Below, one piece after another: positions 40,661 to 52,347 of a DNA stretch of 64,000 bases. Location: NCBI RefSeq assembly GCF_024679245.1, contig NC_090176.1, positions 17,012,293 through 17,076,292 of the forward strand, read 5' to 3'. The position numbers and the translations under genes are program-made. The notes under the pieces were generated by a model. It saw only the letters and a list, made by a program, of their open reading frames with translations. It did no database searches and was not told where the DNA came from. Origin of the DNA: Pseudorasbora parva. Lineage: Eukaryota; Chordata; Actinopteri; Cypriniformes; Gobionidae. Every line of letters starts with the position of its first letter. The first letter of the stretch is position 1.

Positions 40661-41384
40661 TTTTATCAGCCTGATCGGTGTTTATTAATTAAATGTTTGA
40701 TATTGTCTCACTCATTTAGCAATTGCTATGCTATTGTTATCAAAGCATTGTAGCCAATTAGCAAGTCAGCATTTACTGAATTAGCTAAAGCAAGCCAAGT
40801 TTCCACTAGCCTACAAAAAATATTGAAGTTGTGTTTACTAAATAATTTGAAATTAAATGTATACATTATCTTACTCACTTATTTCAAGTTAAAAGCAATT
40901 AAAATGTATGAGTACAAAATAAAAATCTGCCAGTTCAGCTTTAAACTTTGAATTTCCTAACTTTTATTTTGATGTAACTGATTACTTCCTTTTTTTGCAT
41001 CTTGCCAACTTATTTGGGATTACAGTGCAGGACAAAGGTTAACGGTTTAATTGCGAGTTGAGGTTCCTCTGCAAACTCTGTTAATTTCCCTCTGAAGCAT
41101 AACACGAAGGCTATTCAAAGCACAAATGACCAGATGGGAATTGTTTTTTATTATAGTCAAAAGGGGAGCCAGAATGGACAGTAATTGTGCAAGTGGAAAT
41201 CACATGTGATTCAGTGCAATTATCCAAGTGATTATGCCATGGTCTATTTTTCAGACTACTTTCACTTGAATAACCAATTAATTCCTGTGGTGCTGTGAGT
41301 TCCACATTTCAAACATCAATAGGTCCATTCTACCTTTTTTAATATATGACATCAGAAAGGATGTGTTTAGCCCAGAGATTTCCT
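40661..41384. other. No gene recognised
   Basis: AT-rich with no supported coding or RNA gene. Part may be the remainder of the Tc1 element, but no TIR is seen. Confidence 0.4.
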
Positions 41385-42084
41385 TGAGCCCTGTACTTAA
41401 GTACACTTTTTGAGTATCTGTACTTTACTTGAGTATAATTTTTTCTGGAAACTTATGACTTTAACTTCACTACATTTGAAAGACAAATTTCTTACAAATT
41501 ACTCAACTACATTTCTATCAAGGTCCTTAAAGTCGAAAGTCGTTTCTGTAGAAGCTTTGAAAGTCAGTGGATGATTTTTTCTTCTTTAAAAAGTGTTTGG
41601 GTTTTTGCAGAAAGCCTTTCAAGAATCACTCTTGTAGGGTCACGTGAAGTTCAATGATTTCACAGCATTTTTTAAACACTGATTTATGGTTTATAGCAAA
41701 ATGGAAGAAGACGGATGTCAAAATGTTCATTTTGTCGAGTATTCACATAAACAAAGTTGATGATGTCTTAAGTGAAGGTAAACCGTTGGAGAATATCAGA
41801 TGTGTATCAGTGTATTGGATCCGTGCATTTGGCCTTAAAGCGACAGCAGCTTTGTAACTTTTATACAAGTATTTAAATGAGCATTTATACAACAATAATA
41901 AAATAATGTGTTGGCATAAAAAAGAAAATTTACTTTTGATACTTAAGTACTTTTAAAATAAATACTTTTGTAAATTTACTTAAGTAAAAATCTGTTTTTA
42001 CAACTTTCACTTGTAACGGAGTAATATTTGACCAGTACTTTTACTTTTACTCAAGTAATGAAGTTGTGTACTTTGTCCACCTCT
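41385..42084 (-). mobile_element. hAT-like repeat with AAGTAC-rich ends (CAGAGGTGGACAAAGTAC)
   Basis: The right end read on minus is AGAGGTGGACAAAGTACACA followed by ACTTGAGTAAAAGTAAAAGT. The left end has CTGTACTTAAGTACACTTTT and TACTTTACTTGAGTATAATT, the inverted counterpart. This ACTT/AGTA-rich terminal pattern is an abundant fish non-autonomous repeat. No coding frame. Confidence 0.65.
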
Positions 42085-42267
42085 TTTTTTAAACACACTA
42101 ATAATGTGTGAGATAAAATAAGCTGCCATAAGGTGTTTGTATGTGATCTAATGACCCATAAATGCAAAAATAAAACACCTAAATTAGTACAAAGTTATAT
42201 TAGTCTTTTAATAATCTTTTTATTGTTTTGTTATAGAAAAGGTACCTCCATATTATATCCATTATAG

Positions 42268-42628
42268 TAACAGTTCACCTAAGATTAACAATGCTGTCAT
42301 CATATTCGCCATCATGTCATTCTAAACCTGTCTGCTTTTCTTTCAGAAAACACAAAATTATATTTTAGACAGACATGCACTATAAAAACAGTCAATATTA
42401 CTTATATTTCAAGTTATCTGAAGCCATATGAAACATAATGTATGGCATAAATCACCAAATATCTTGCCTTTAATGTTGTTTTGACATATTAATCAACATT
42501 AATTTCTGTAAAGAGCATCTTTGACATTCAGCCAAACATCTTTTTTGTTCTCCTGAAGAAGGACAGTCAAATGATAGAACAAAACAAGGGTGAATAAATT
42601 ATTAATTTATTCTTTTGGTGAACAATTT
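42268..42628 (+). mobile_element. MITE of the AGTTCACCCAAAAATGA type, second copy
   Basis: ACAGTTCACCTAAGATTAAC, TGCTGTCATCATATTCGCC and CATGTCATTCTAAACCTGTC match the recurrent cyprinid repeat whose other copy begins at 8,656. The right end TTTTGGTGAACAATTT supplies the inverted terminus. Confidence 0.6.
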
Positions 42629-43330
42629 ATTTTTAAATGTAATGAGCTCTAGATGGTTAGGTGTATGTTAGTCATATATAATCCCAGGGTCAGTTTAATT
42701 AAGATTTGGAAACTGAATGAAATGGAGCATCACAGGAAAGACTCTATTTAGGACTTTTTGACTGGGCCAGTCAACATTAATCAATGACTGTCAGTGTCAC
42801 GGTAGACTGTGCATATCTAATGAAAAGCTAAAATAAACTCTCATTAGTAAACAGGAGGCATTGCTTTGACGTTGCTTGTGAAAACACCTGGTCGGCTCAG
42901 ATAATCAGCCTCATTCCTTTGCTTGTTGGGATTGAATTTTTTGACATTTTAATTTGTCTTCAGTGTAATTCTACTGGGCTGATCAGTGTGCTTATTTCCC
43001 CATTGTCCTATAGCAGGGATGCGGTAGTAGTCACTGGATCATGTTCAAATCTCAAGCTATTTTCATCCAATAAATACCAAACTTACTATGTTTGACAAAT
43101 ATATCTGAGGGATTATGATTATATAAAGTGGTATTAGCTGTTCGGCAGAGCTATGCACATAATCTAAACCCTGTATGCACTTTAGCAAACACCATACACC
43201 GACCGTATGAAGCACTATTATTACTTTTGGCATGCGAACTGAAAAATAAGATATTAAGAAAAATCATTTAAAAGAGCTACAGTAAAACCTGAGTAAAGGT
43301 ATTGTTGTAATGAAGTGTGTTTCAATATTA
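42629..43330. other. No gene recognised
   Basis: No supported frame, RNA gene or repeat end between the MITE and the gypsy 3' LTR. Confidence 0.4.
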
Positions 43331-43454
43331 TGTAGTTGTACAATAGAAGAAACAGGCTTGCATGTAGTTTTAATAAACTCTCAAGTTTTATAAAATTTCA
43401 ACATTCCATTATAAAAGTCTCCTGCAACAACGTCACTATATAAATATTGTTACA
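43331..43454 (-). repeat. Gypsy 3' LTR
   Basis: On minus it starts TGTAACAATATTTATATAGT and ends near TGTACAACTACA. It shares TTGTTGCAGGAGACTTTTA and AGCCTGTTTCTTC with the 5' LTR but has lost about 20 nt. A purine-rich run (AAAAAAAGGATGAAAGA) immediately precedes it on minus, fitting a polypurine tract. Confidence 0.7.
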
Positions 43455-43494
43455 TCTTTCATCCTTTTTTTCAATATAACAAAAACACACCAAA

Positions 43495-44513
43495 CTGTAT
43501 CAGGTTTTTTTGGATTGCTTACACACTAAAATTAAAAGTAGTACACTATCAGCAAAACCTTACACTCAAGAAGCAAAACATCAGCCCATATTTGCAAAAC
43601 TATAAGCACATTGTCAACCTCACACTTGTTGCAAAACTCTACACACACTGATTTGCAAAACATTAAACACACTTAACATACATTACACACAAAAATCTAT
43701 CATGAAGTCACTTCCTTGCAATACCAAACCACTGACTGTCAAATTACCACACCGTCCAACCAATTGGTTCCACACAGTAATCAGGTGTGGAAACACTTGT
43801 TTGCTTAATTGTAGACACGCCAATCAGGTGTATAAGCACTATAAATCTGTCTTTTTATCAGTGTTCAAGCACAATGGAAAGAGTCAGAGAAAGAGTAGGA
43901 TGAGGTGGAGAACGAAGAGGACAAGGAGGAGGTCTAGACGTTTCTTTCCAAGGTGTCTTGCTAATGACAACATTGCCTGCGCTGTTGATAAAAATCTCTG
44001 GCCAGATCCAGCTAGGCGAAGAGACAATGTCTAGGTGGTTTTTTTTTGTTTGTTTTTTTTACAGTAAGCTTACAGTACAATATGTAAAGTGACATTTTGT
44101 TACAGTATTTTGAATGTCCATGTCAACATTTTGGCCATGTTGAAATAAATGAGTTTCTTCAGTCTGCAACATTGGTCTTGTGTTGTGTTTGGTGGATTTA
44201 CATTATATTTGTACTTTGTTGATGGTAGCCTACTCTAATCATAGGGAAGTAGAAGTGATAAAAGTGTTTTAGGTTTATCACAGCAGAGTGTAACTCGTGC
44301 TAACAGAGCACAGTAATGTGAAACGTGTGTGTTTCATATGGTAACAAAGTGTGTTTTTTAAACAGAAGTGTATTATTTTTACAAGAGTGTTTTTATGCAA
44401 AGGATCTGTAGTGTTTTGATAATTGGGTGTGTGGTTGTGCTAATTGTGTGCAGTGTTTTGAAAACACGGGCCCTGTTTTGAAAATCGTGCTTAGACAATC
44501 CAAAAAAACTGTA
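43495..44513 (+). mobile_element. IS630/Tc1-like non-autonomous element
   Basis: The inverted ends TTTTTTTGGATTGCTTACAC and its counterpart TTTTTTTGGATTGTCTAAGC (complement of the right end) bracket about 1 kb. The ends continue into AT-rich tracts with repeated GCAAAAC words. It sits between the gypsy integrase tail and the 3' LTR. The only coding trace is the fragment at 43,873-44,034. Confidence 0.6.
43873..44034 (+). pseudogene. IS630-like transposase remnant, N- and C-terminal ends fused
   Basis: An ATG at 43,873 opens MERVRERVG. In the neighbouring frame the sequence continues with RRFFPRCLANDNIACAVDKN and LWPDPARRRDNV, then TAG. I recall the same start and end from a fish transposase family, so an internal deletion appears to have joined the two ends of the gene. 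No DDE residues remain except possibly the last. Confidence 0.4.
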
Positions 44514-44739
44514 ATTTAGCAACTGCTAATGTATTGTGATTAGGTATGTAGGTCTCCTAATAGGCCTACCACTTCTTGAACAGGGAGTCTGCTTTGTGGT
44601 TGGGGAAGGCTGTTCCAATTTTGTTTCAAATGGTCCTGTATCACAGTTCTCAGACTCTTCTGGGTCAGTGGGTCCACCAGTAACTTTATGGCTTAATTTT
44701 TTCCGGAGCTTTTCTACTTCCGGAAAGTCACCACAAAGT

Positions 44740-45140
44740 TATTTTGCTCATTCTCAGATGTTTCCTGTTCCTTCTTAGAACTTGCCCATTTTCCATCTTA
44801 ATTTCATTAAAATCTTTGTTCCACTGGTCTTATAACTGTTGCCTTTGGCCACCATTGTGTCAGTCTTGTCAGCGGCTGAACTCTAACTTTGTCCTTGTAG
44901 TGCAGCTTTTTGAGATCTTTGGTCGTAGTATTGTCTCAATTGTCTGTTTTTGTAATTGACTGATTTGTTGGAAATCTGCCCTGGACGAAGTAGACTTTCA
45001 CACATCGGTAGGGGCGTTTTAGTTCGTCAACCCATCAGTGTCATTGTTGAGCTGCTATCTGCACCTTGAGTTGGTATATTCCAGTGATCTAACATTGCTA
45101 GGTAAGGATCTGCCCCAGCTCTTTTGGCTTTAGCCATGAG
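44740..45140 (-). pseudogene. Gypsy integrase C-terminal remnant
   Basis: Minus-strand frames read KRLMAKAKRAGADPYLAML, DHWNIPTQGADSSSTMTLM, RTKTPLP and QLRQYYDQRS, then in another frame WWPKATVI. These match the region after the catalytic core in fish gypsy integrases (K-x-DPYLALLDHRNTP pattern). Several stops and shifts interrupt it. Confidence 0.65.
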
Positions 45141-45149
45141 TCTTTTTAC

Positions 45150-45345
45150 ACTTGTTCTGTTCTGTTCTGTTCTGTTCTCGTGTGTGTGTGTGTGGGGGGT
45201 GTGGGGGGTGTGGGGGGTGTGGTAATCCCTACATTATGGGGACAAAATGTCCCCACAATGATGGCAATATCCGAAATCCTTGTCCTTGTGGGGACATTTT
45301 TTGGTCCCCATGAGGAAAACATCTTATAAATCACACAGAGGGGAG
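45150..45345. repeat. GT-rich microsatellite plus GGGGACA repeat unit
   Basis: (TTCTG)n, (TG)n and three GGGGGGTGT units, then TGGTAATCCCTACATTATGG, GGACAAAATGTCCCCACAA and GGGGACATTTTTTGGTCCCC. I recognise this as a fish repeat usually joined to (GT)n. It lies where the gypsy RNase H/integrase core should be. Confidence 0.65.
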
Positions 45346-45487
45346 TTTTTTGAAAGTAAAAAAGTTTTTTTCCAGTGACGAATTTTGTATTGATTTGTTC
45401 TTCCTAAATGTCTGTTTCTGTTGTTTTCCTCCCCATGCAGAGCAGATACTACATTGTTCCATACATTTTCTTCAATTGTGCTCTTTT

Positions 45488-46250
45488 TCACACTTTTCCT
45501 GGGTCTACCTTTACCCCTTCTGAGGTGAGTAGGTGTCCTATGTTGGGAACATCCTTCAACCTCAAGCACATTTTTTCTGGATTCAGTTTCACCTGGCATG
45601 TTCTGCACCTGTCCAGCAGCATCCTCATATTATTGTCACGATCTTGTATTGCGTCGTCATCATTATCTACTTTCCCTACAACTATCATCTACAATGATCT
45701 TTACACCTGGTATTCCTTCCATTGCCTGGTTCACTTTCCGTTGAAAATGTTCTGGTGCTGGACTGGCATTGCCATTGGCATTCGTAGGCATCGATAACTT
45801 CCCATAGGTGTGGCAAATGTCAAGAGGAAACTGGATTTTTCCTCTAATTCCACATGCCAAAATCCATTTTTCACATCACAGACTGAAAAAACCTGTGCTC
45901 TGTTCAAATCTGGCAGTGCATCCTTGATTGTGGGTAATGGATAATGGTTTCTCTTGAGCACTTTGAGGGGCTTTGGATCGATACACACACACACACACAC
46001 ACAGCTGTCCAGAGGGTTTTTGCACTACTACCATGCTACTAATCCAGTCTGTGCTTCTTTCAACAGGAGCTATGATGCCTCTCCTTTGCAAGTCTGCTAG
46101 CTCTTTTTAATGGGTTCATAGAGAGCTGTAGGAACCCTTCTTATGGGTAGCTTTACTGGTTCTATCTGCTCATCTATTTCCAGTTTGAGATTTCCTTCAA
46201 ATGTCCTGTCTCCTTCAAAGACCTGCCCAGTCCCGTTTTATTTGTTCTGC
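45488..46250 (-). pseudogene. Gypsy reverse transcriptase remnant
   Basis: In order on minus: IEPVKLPIRRVPTALYEPIK, LQRRGIIAPVERSTDWISSM, VVVQKPSGQL, a (CA)n-expanded stretch, CIDPKPLKVLKRNHYPLPTI, QVFSVCDVKNGFWHVELEE (motif A), PFGSYRC-like motif B (TPMGSYRCLRMP), IIVDD (motif C) and IGHLLTSEGVKVDPGK. Frames shift at the CA tract (45,983-46,002) and again near 45,800 and 45,660. Confidence 0.85.
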
Positions 46251-47255
46251 AGGCCACTGCTTTACCTTCTCCCTGCTTTCATCTGCCATGATGTTTTGGT
46301 GAATCATGTTAAAGGTATCATGAACTGGCTTAATTTGTTATACTGTTGTTTGAGGTCAACTAATGATGTTTGTGTAGTTTTTACATTCAAAAACATCATA
46401 ACAGTAACATAATAATAATAAACATAATAATAATAGGCTATTTTCTATACTGGTATGGAGGCTCTCTCCTGAACGCTGGGTTCACTGGAGACTTGGAAGT
46501 AAATGCCCAAGGCTAGGATTGGAGAAGAGATATTAAGCATATTTAATAAGCTTCAGCTCCGCTGTCAGTTCAGTTCACATGTGGGAGTAATTGTTTTGAA
46601 AGCGTTAACTTAATTCTCTCAATCACAGGGCTTATAAACATCTTTATCAAACAAACACAATGATTTATTTCTCATCCACCTGCGATTGGTTGGAATATTA
46701 TTTTTGTATTACTTGGCCTGCCCGATCGGTGGATATAAGTGCCCAGATCAAGAAAGGAATATTATTTCACTATTTGAGATTCACCGGCCTGCCGACGGGC
46801 TTACGTTTATGTAGCCCGTCTGGAAAACACATAGCCCGGGATTACTATTACATACAAAAAACACATTTTACTCACATAAGTGTGTTGCACCATTCCTGTC
46901 GGAACCAATAATAGAAGGCACAGCATTGTATTTTAATCTCAATATGTCTGCAAATCCAGCTTGACCTGAGACTTGTTTACAAATGATTCTGCAATTAAAG
47001 GACAACTCTGGGGAATTTTTAAGTTTATCTTGATCGTTATACCTTTGTGAGTACATTCAATAGAAAAAAGAAAAAAAACTAACCGTATTGATGCTTCCAA
47101 CATGGAGCCGTTACAGATAATGCCCAGAGCCCCCACTCAGCTAAAACGGCAGCTTTGGGGGCATAAACGTAAAGGGTGTCTTTGTGCCTCTTAAAGGTGC
47201 CCTAGAATGATTTGAAACAATATGTTATATTGTTCTCTGATATTTACATAGAGGG

Positions 47256-48339
47256 TGAAGGGGGGAGTGGGCCGACACCCTTGCCTCTTCATCATATGCA
47301 TCTTCATCATATGCATCTTATCCTTTTGAATAATTTTTAATAACCTCATGAATTAAATAATCAGTTATTATCCTTTCAAAATAATGAATTAGTTTGACAA
47401 TCAATTTTATGTGATCATTAATACATTTAACTATTATTTAATATGATTTTGACTCTATGTCTGCTGTATGGTGTCTAATTTGCTTTCCAGAGACGGTCTG
47501 ACAAAGACAGTCTGACCCCTATCTATGTGCCCTGACATAGATAGCCTGACCTCTATCTCTGGGTCCTGACCAACAGGGCCTTGGAGAGAAAGTTAGAACT
47601 TCCAAGAGGTGAATCCTGCCTGTTGTTAATAACCCCAGGACAGGAAGGGGTGGGAGGATTTGAGTCTCCCAATTGTGATTTCTTCCCATCTATATAGTGT
47701 GATTTTTCCCATTGATAGAAGTACATTTTTGTCTTTATATTTCTTTATATTTCTTTATAGAATGAGGTAGATGATATTAGCCATACTTTTCTTTCTGGAG
47801 ATGTGTTTGTCATGTGGTGTTGATATCTTGTTCTGTTGATAAGCTCACTGCTGCGCTAACCTTGGAGGAGAGATGTGCCCTAGAGTCTTGTGTGTGTGTG
47901 TGTTACATGTTCTGTGCAGGTCTATGGAATGTATTGGACCTCTTTTCTCACACCCTAGACCTCTTGGCGTCTTTCTAGGACTCCCCTGAAGTCAACACTA
48001 CCCCAATCTTGGGATTGTCTGATGTATACATCCTGATTAACAACAACAACATCTCCTATCTATTCTCGTGTGACACATTGTTTAGACTTTATGCCAATCA
48101 GTAATATTCCACGTGTTTGTAATAATGTAAATCATGCCCTTGAAATTGGTATAACTGGTGTGGTAATTTTGTGTAGAGTAGAGTCTGGCCTGACACCGCC
48201 CTGAGAGACTCTGAAGCTGACTCTACTGATGAAACTGCAAACTATTCTTCAGTAAAATTCTCTCCGATGATTGAACATCCTGACTCCTGGTCTTCATTTC
48301 GCATATCTGGTCTATGGGTCAAAACTGTAACCCCTAACA
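47256..48339. mobile_element. Solo LTR with 4-bp TSD
   Basis: This 1,084-bp segment begins TGAAGGGGGG and ends CCCCTAACA (TG...CA) and is flanked by AGGG at 47,252-47,255 and 48,340-48,343. Removing it leaves CATAGAGGGTATGTGGCTTA, the continuous form I recall for this TTAA repeat. A single LTR with a 4-bp duplication suggests LTR-LTR recombination of a former element (ERV1-like or other LTR class; orientation and class not determined). No coding sequence is present. Confidence 0.7.
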
Positions 48340-48574
48340 AGGGTATGTGGCTTATTTAAGGGGAAAAATTGTCCAGATACACCTTTACAGTTTCCATTTA
48401 CAACCCAAGAAATTGTCCCTAGGATGTAATGCTCTGTTTGTGCCTTATTTGGAAGAGTCATGAATATTAATGTTGAGCTCTACTCTGATTGGCTTAATTA
48501 AGCAGCTCACAGCAGTCCAGTTAAGCGGCTCGTGAGCCCTGACCGTCCTGACAGAACACAGACCAACTAAACTT

Positions 48575-48895
48575 TAACCACACTTTAAGCAGAACATCTC
48601 AAACGGAGATTGATCAAATGCAGCTTACTTGTTTATTGGTGTATTCAGATCATCCACGAGCGAGAGAGAGCTCGCATGCTTCCGGTTGACAGATTTAAGT
48701 CATTTAAATCCCCCAAACAGAGCTTTTCTGTGAAAAGAACTCGTATACTATCTGGTGTTTTACCTAAACATGTCCAATCTGGCAACCATATGCACACAAG
48801 CTCTCTCTCGTACACGGATGATCTGAAAAAACCAATAAACAAGTAGGCTATATTTTATCAATCTCCATTTGAGATGTTCTGCTTAAAGTGTCATT
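48575..48895. repeat. Long hairpin, arms of about 105 nt
   Basis: TTAAGCAGAACATCTCAAAC at 48,586 and GAGATGTTCTGCTTAAAGTG near 48,870 are inverted, as are TACTTGTTTATTGG and CCAATAAACAAGTAG. Arms are about 90% identical by eye with a loop of about 110 nt. The 78-codon frame at 48,610-48,846 lies across it and has no gene features. Confidence 0.7.
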
Positions 48896-49864
48896 CAGTC
48901 TACATTTTAGACTTGTCTTTTTTCGTTAACGATACTGCATGTTTATATAACGTTAGTCACAATGTAGGCTAACGTTACTGTGACTGTGATATACTCTGAA
49001 AGCATGCAAAAACATCATAGGCCTACTTCAGTTCTCAAAAATATAAATATATAACTTATATTCTTACAAAATGAATAGCCATTTTCTAGAGTCGTTTTAA
49101 CTTATATGGTGGAAAAGGTGACGTTTGCTAGAAGAATCGAGTGAACGATCTGTAAGCAACATATCTACGATTGTATTTTGTAATACAAAATAATATTACC
49201 CTTTGTCATTAGACACACTATTTAGTTTTGTATGGTACATGGAGTTTCCTATTGTTACTGTACTAGCATCTTGCTGTACTAGCATTTTATTCAGAAATTG
49301 TTTAAACAGTCAATAAGTGAATAAATTTGGGGTTGGGTTTATGTTGAGAAGCACTTTTTTTTCCATGGTGTTTCTGATTCACGAGATTTACATATGAAGG
49401 AGGAGGCAATGGTGTTTGAGACTCACAGTATGTGATGTCCCTTCACCATGGCAAGGTTAATTCAGTTTTTTAATTTTAGGGTACCTTTAACAGACACAAA
49501 ATGCAATTAAAATGTCTGTCCAACAAGAAGAGGGCCCTTACATGACATGCATTTAGCCACTTAGCCATTGTTTAAATTCACCTAAATCGTGTTTTAGGTG
49601 GCTAGCTGTAGTCTTACGCTGAAGTCCCGTGGGAACACAGTTAGCCGGGAAAAAGGCAAATAGTCCAGTTGGGAAGAGCGTTGTGTGTGTAAAGCATGAT
49701 TCTTTTATTACTGCACATCTTTCCTCAAGCCGTGTGTGCCCAAATGGAAGGATAAATAAAGTTTAGATTACCTCCACAGTGGTTGCACCCATCTTCTTGT
49801 GTCTGTGAAATTGTGTTGTGTCATCCTTGATTGCTGCAAATTTTTACATTCTGTTGCCACAATC

Positions 49865-50290
49865 TTGTCTTCTTCACTTGTGAGCCGATCATAATCACTC
49901 TAGTGATGCTCGGTTCACAAAAACGAATCGTTCTTTTTAACCGCTTCTTTTTAGTGAACCGGGTGAACCAGTTCACCAAATTGGACTGAATCGTTCTAAA
50001 CGGTTCGTGTCTCAAATCAGCGCTGACCACACACGTTATTTTAGTTACTCACTTTCTGACATGAGTGACAGTCCCTCCGAATAGAAATAAACGAATGTCT
50101 TGAATTATATGTTGTAGCTCCAACTGTTCACTGAACTGAGTCATGTTTTGCTGAGAGAACTGATGAACTCACGAGCAGCTGATACTGAGCACACGCGAGT
50201 AACTGAACGAGCAGCGGTCCTCGGCTAAGCAGTACAGAATCGAAAACCGTTCCTTTCGGACACGTTCAATACTGAGATCAGACGAGCTGA
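49865..50290. repeat. GAACCGTTC-type repeat in the loop of the palindromic element
   Basis: TGATGCTCGGTTCACAAAAA, GTGAACCGGGTGAACCAG and GATCAGACGAGCTGATTTGA are words I associate with a dispersed fish repeat. Ends are unclear and no TSD was found. Confidence 0.35.
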
Positions 50291-51086
50291 TTTGAAAAGC
50301 CTCTTTACACACACGACACTCTTCCCAACTGGACTATTTGCCTTTTTTCCGGCTACAACGGAGTTCCTATTGGACTTCAGCGCGAGACTACAGCTACCCG
50401 TAGAAACAGGTGAATTTAAACAATGGCTAATGGCTCTTTGTCATGTAAGGGTCCTGTTCATGTTGGACAGACATTTTAATTGCATTTTGTGTTAAGAGGC
50501 ACCCTTTACACCTATACCCCAAAGCTGTCGTTTTAGCTGAGTGAGGGCTCCTGGCATTAACTGTAATAACTCCATGTTGCAAGCACCAATCCGGTTCATC
50601 TTTTTTTCTATAGACTGTACTCACAAAGATATAACGATCAAGATAAACTTAAAAATTTGCCGGAGTTGTCCTTTAAATTAAGCGAACACGCAAACATGTC
50701 TTCTTAATGTGAATTCTTAATGATCGTCATTAAAAATAAATGAAGTATCACATAATATTAGGATCAGAAGGAAGCTTATGCAGCAACTGTGTTCTTCCAC
50801 AACCTGGAAAAGTGCAATATCTTGCTATCTACTTGTTTGTATGTTTTACCTGCTTGCTAGCGTGATCCGAACAGCTCCATGTGTCGGTGGGCGGGGCTAC
50901 TGAATTAGACATGCTTATTATTCTGTAGAGGCGGTGTTTCGCCACACGATGACGTCAAGATGGGCACATGATTGTTTTTTGGCCCTGGTGTCTATAAAAG
51001 CTTTTATTTGACTAACAATGAAAGTTTTCAGCTTTGAAACTTACAGGATATTCTTATATCACCATGACCTTTTATTTATCAAAGAC

Positions 51087-52347
51087 TTAAAGGGGGGGTG
51101 AAACACTCAGTTTCAGTCAATCTCATGTCAAACTTGAGTACCTATAGAGTAGTATTGCATCCTTCATATCTCCAAAAAGTCTTTAGTTTTATTATATTTA
51201 TACAAGAAATATAGGCTGTACCGAGTCTTTCCGAAAAAAAGCCTGGAGGCGTATCGAGTGGGCGGAGCTAAAGACTGACTAGCGCACAGCTACTGCACGA
51301 GAGCTTCTGAAAGCTGACATCTTCACGCGTGCAGATGAAAACGTTACCCTAAATAAATCATGGCTATCAGATTCATATATGATCCAGAATCAGATTCGGA
51401 GGCTGAAATAAATTGAACAGGAGAAACAGCAACAGCAGGACGTCCGTCTCTGTGGTATGTACTGTATTTAGTGGCCTGTCAACATTTGTGTGTGTTTACT
51501 CGCAGTTTATGAGGACATGATTCGGTTTATGGACTGTTGTATGTGACTAAACCTTAGCAGTAGCAAGCAAAGAGGTTTTGCACGTCAGACTAGTGTAACG
51601 TTATATAGAACAACTAGAACAACAATGGAGTAACCGTTAGTGCATTTGAATGACGAAGCACGCTTTGTGAAAACGCTTGGTTTATGTTTGGGTGGTTTTC
51701 CAATAATCAAACTGACACCTATATTGGTCAGCTAAACAAATGTATTTAAACACAAACCATAAATCACATGCTCCATTGATAAATTAACTAACGTTATACA
51801 TGATCGTGTTGTTTACTGATGTTTACTTACACGACGATAGCCAACAACAGACTTTGAAGCAGTTTTACTCACCGGCTGTTTCCAAAGCAGGGCCGTGAAC
51901 CTTTATCGTTGGGACCGCTCCGTCAAAAACACACTTCTTTGGTAAGTTAACTGTTGATTTTGTGAAGTCCTGACAGCAGAGACCGTGGAGATCCACTTTT
52001 GCGACGGAAGCGTATGTTGTGACGCTTCTCGTCATTTCTGCGTTCAAATCGTTTCAAATGCAGCGCTGCCTTCCCAGAATGCTGTGCTGAAGCGTTGAAG
52101 TCGCTTGATGTCACCCATAGGAATAAAGTGGAGCGCGGCACGACAGACGTGTTGCACAGACGAGTGGATCTGCGGCACCTGAGAGCAGTGTGGGCGGCAT
52201 GCATCTAGTCATGCGCCCGTGCACCCTTCCGGGAGAAGAGCGGTACGGCCCCAACTTAGTTGTTTAGTATGTTTAGGATGGGAATCTAACTCTTTAACGT
52301 CGTAAAAAGCTCAGTTTGCATGAAACAGCATTTCACCCCCCCTTTAA
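51087..52347. mobile_element. TTAA MITE TTAAAGGGGGGGTGAAAC
   Basis: TTAA at 51,087-51,090 and 52,344-52,347 with ends TTAAAGGGGGGGTGAAAC and GCATTTCACCCCCCCTTTAA. It interrupts family A copy B; in copy A the site reads straight through as CTTTCCCTTGAGCTTTTGAT. Interior of about 1.26 kb, including a small ORF (51,360). Confidence 0.85.
51360..51413 (+). pseudogene. Short coding-like ORF in the GGGGGGTGAAAC MITE
   Basis: ATG near 51,360 opens MAIRFIYDPESDSEAEIN then TGA. An acidic, serine-rich start (ESDSE) is a feature I recall from several copies of this repeat family. Only 18 codons remain, so function is doubtful. Confidence 0.3.

Larger units (their letters stand above)
47191..49490 (+). 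mobile_element. TTAA element TTAAAGGTGCCCTAGAATG, containing a solo LTR
   Basis: TTAA at 47,191-47,194 and 49,487-49,490, with ends TTAAAGGTGCCCTAGAATG and TTTTAGGGTACCTTTAA. It holds the solo LTR 47,256-48,339 and, further right, a long hairpin (48,575-48,895). No coding frame. It is nested in the left arm of the palindromic element. Confidence 0.8.
46994..50676. mobile_element. Long palindromic TTAA element (TTAAAGGACAACTC), split by insertions
   Basis: The left arm (46,994-47,190 plus 49,491-49,705) and right arm (50,290-50,676) are inverted copies of about 400 bp. Examples: TTAAAGGACAACTCTGGGG against its complement at 50,650, and TTAAAATGTCTGTCCAAC against its complement near 50,470. 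The left arm is interrupted at a TTAA by the 47,191-49,490 element; the right arm shows the uninterrupted sequence. The centre (49,865-50,290) holds GAACCGGTTC-type words of another repeat. Confidence 0.8.

Noticed and set aside
40187..40753. 188-codon frame as one intact protein
   Set aside because: Only its first part matches Tc1 transposase; the homologous continuation is in another frame, so the long frame is a frameshift product.
43702..44034. 110-codon frame as a host gene
   Set aside because: It lies within an IS630-like element, and its C-terminal part matches a transposase end I recognise.
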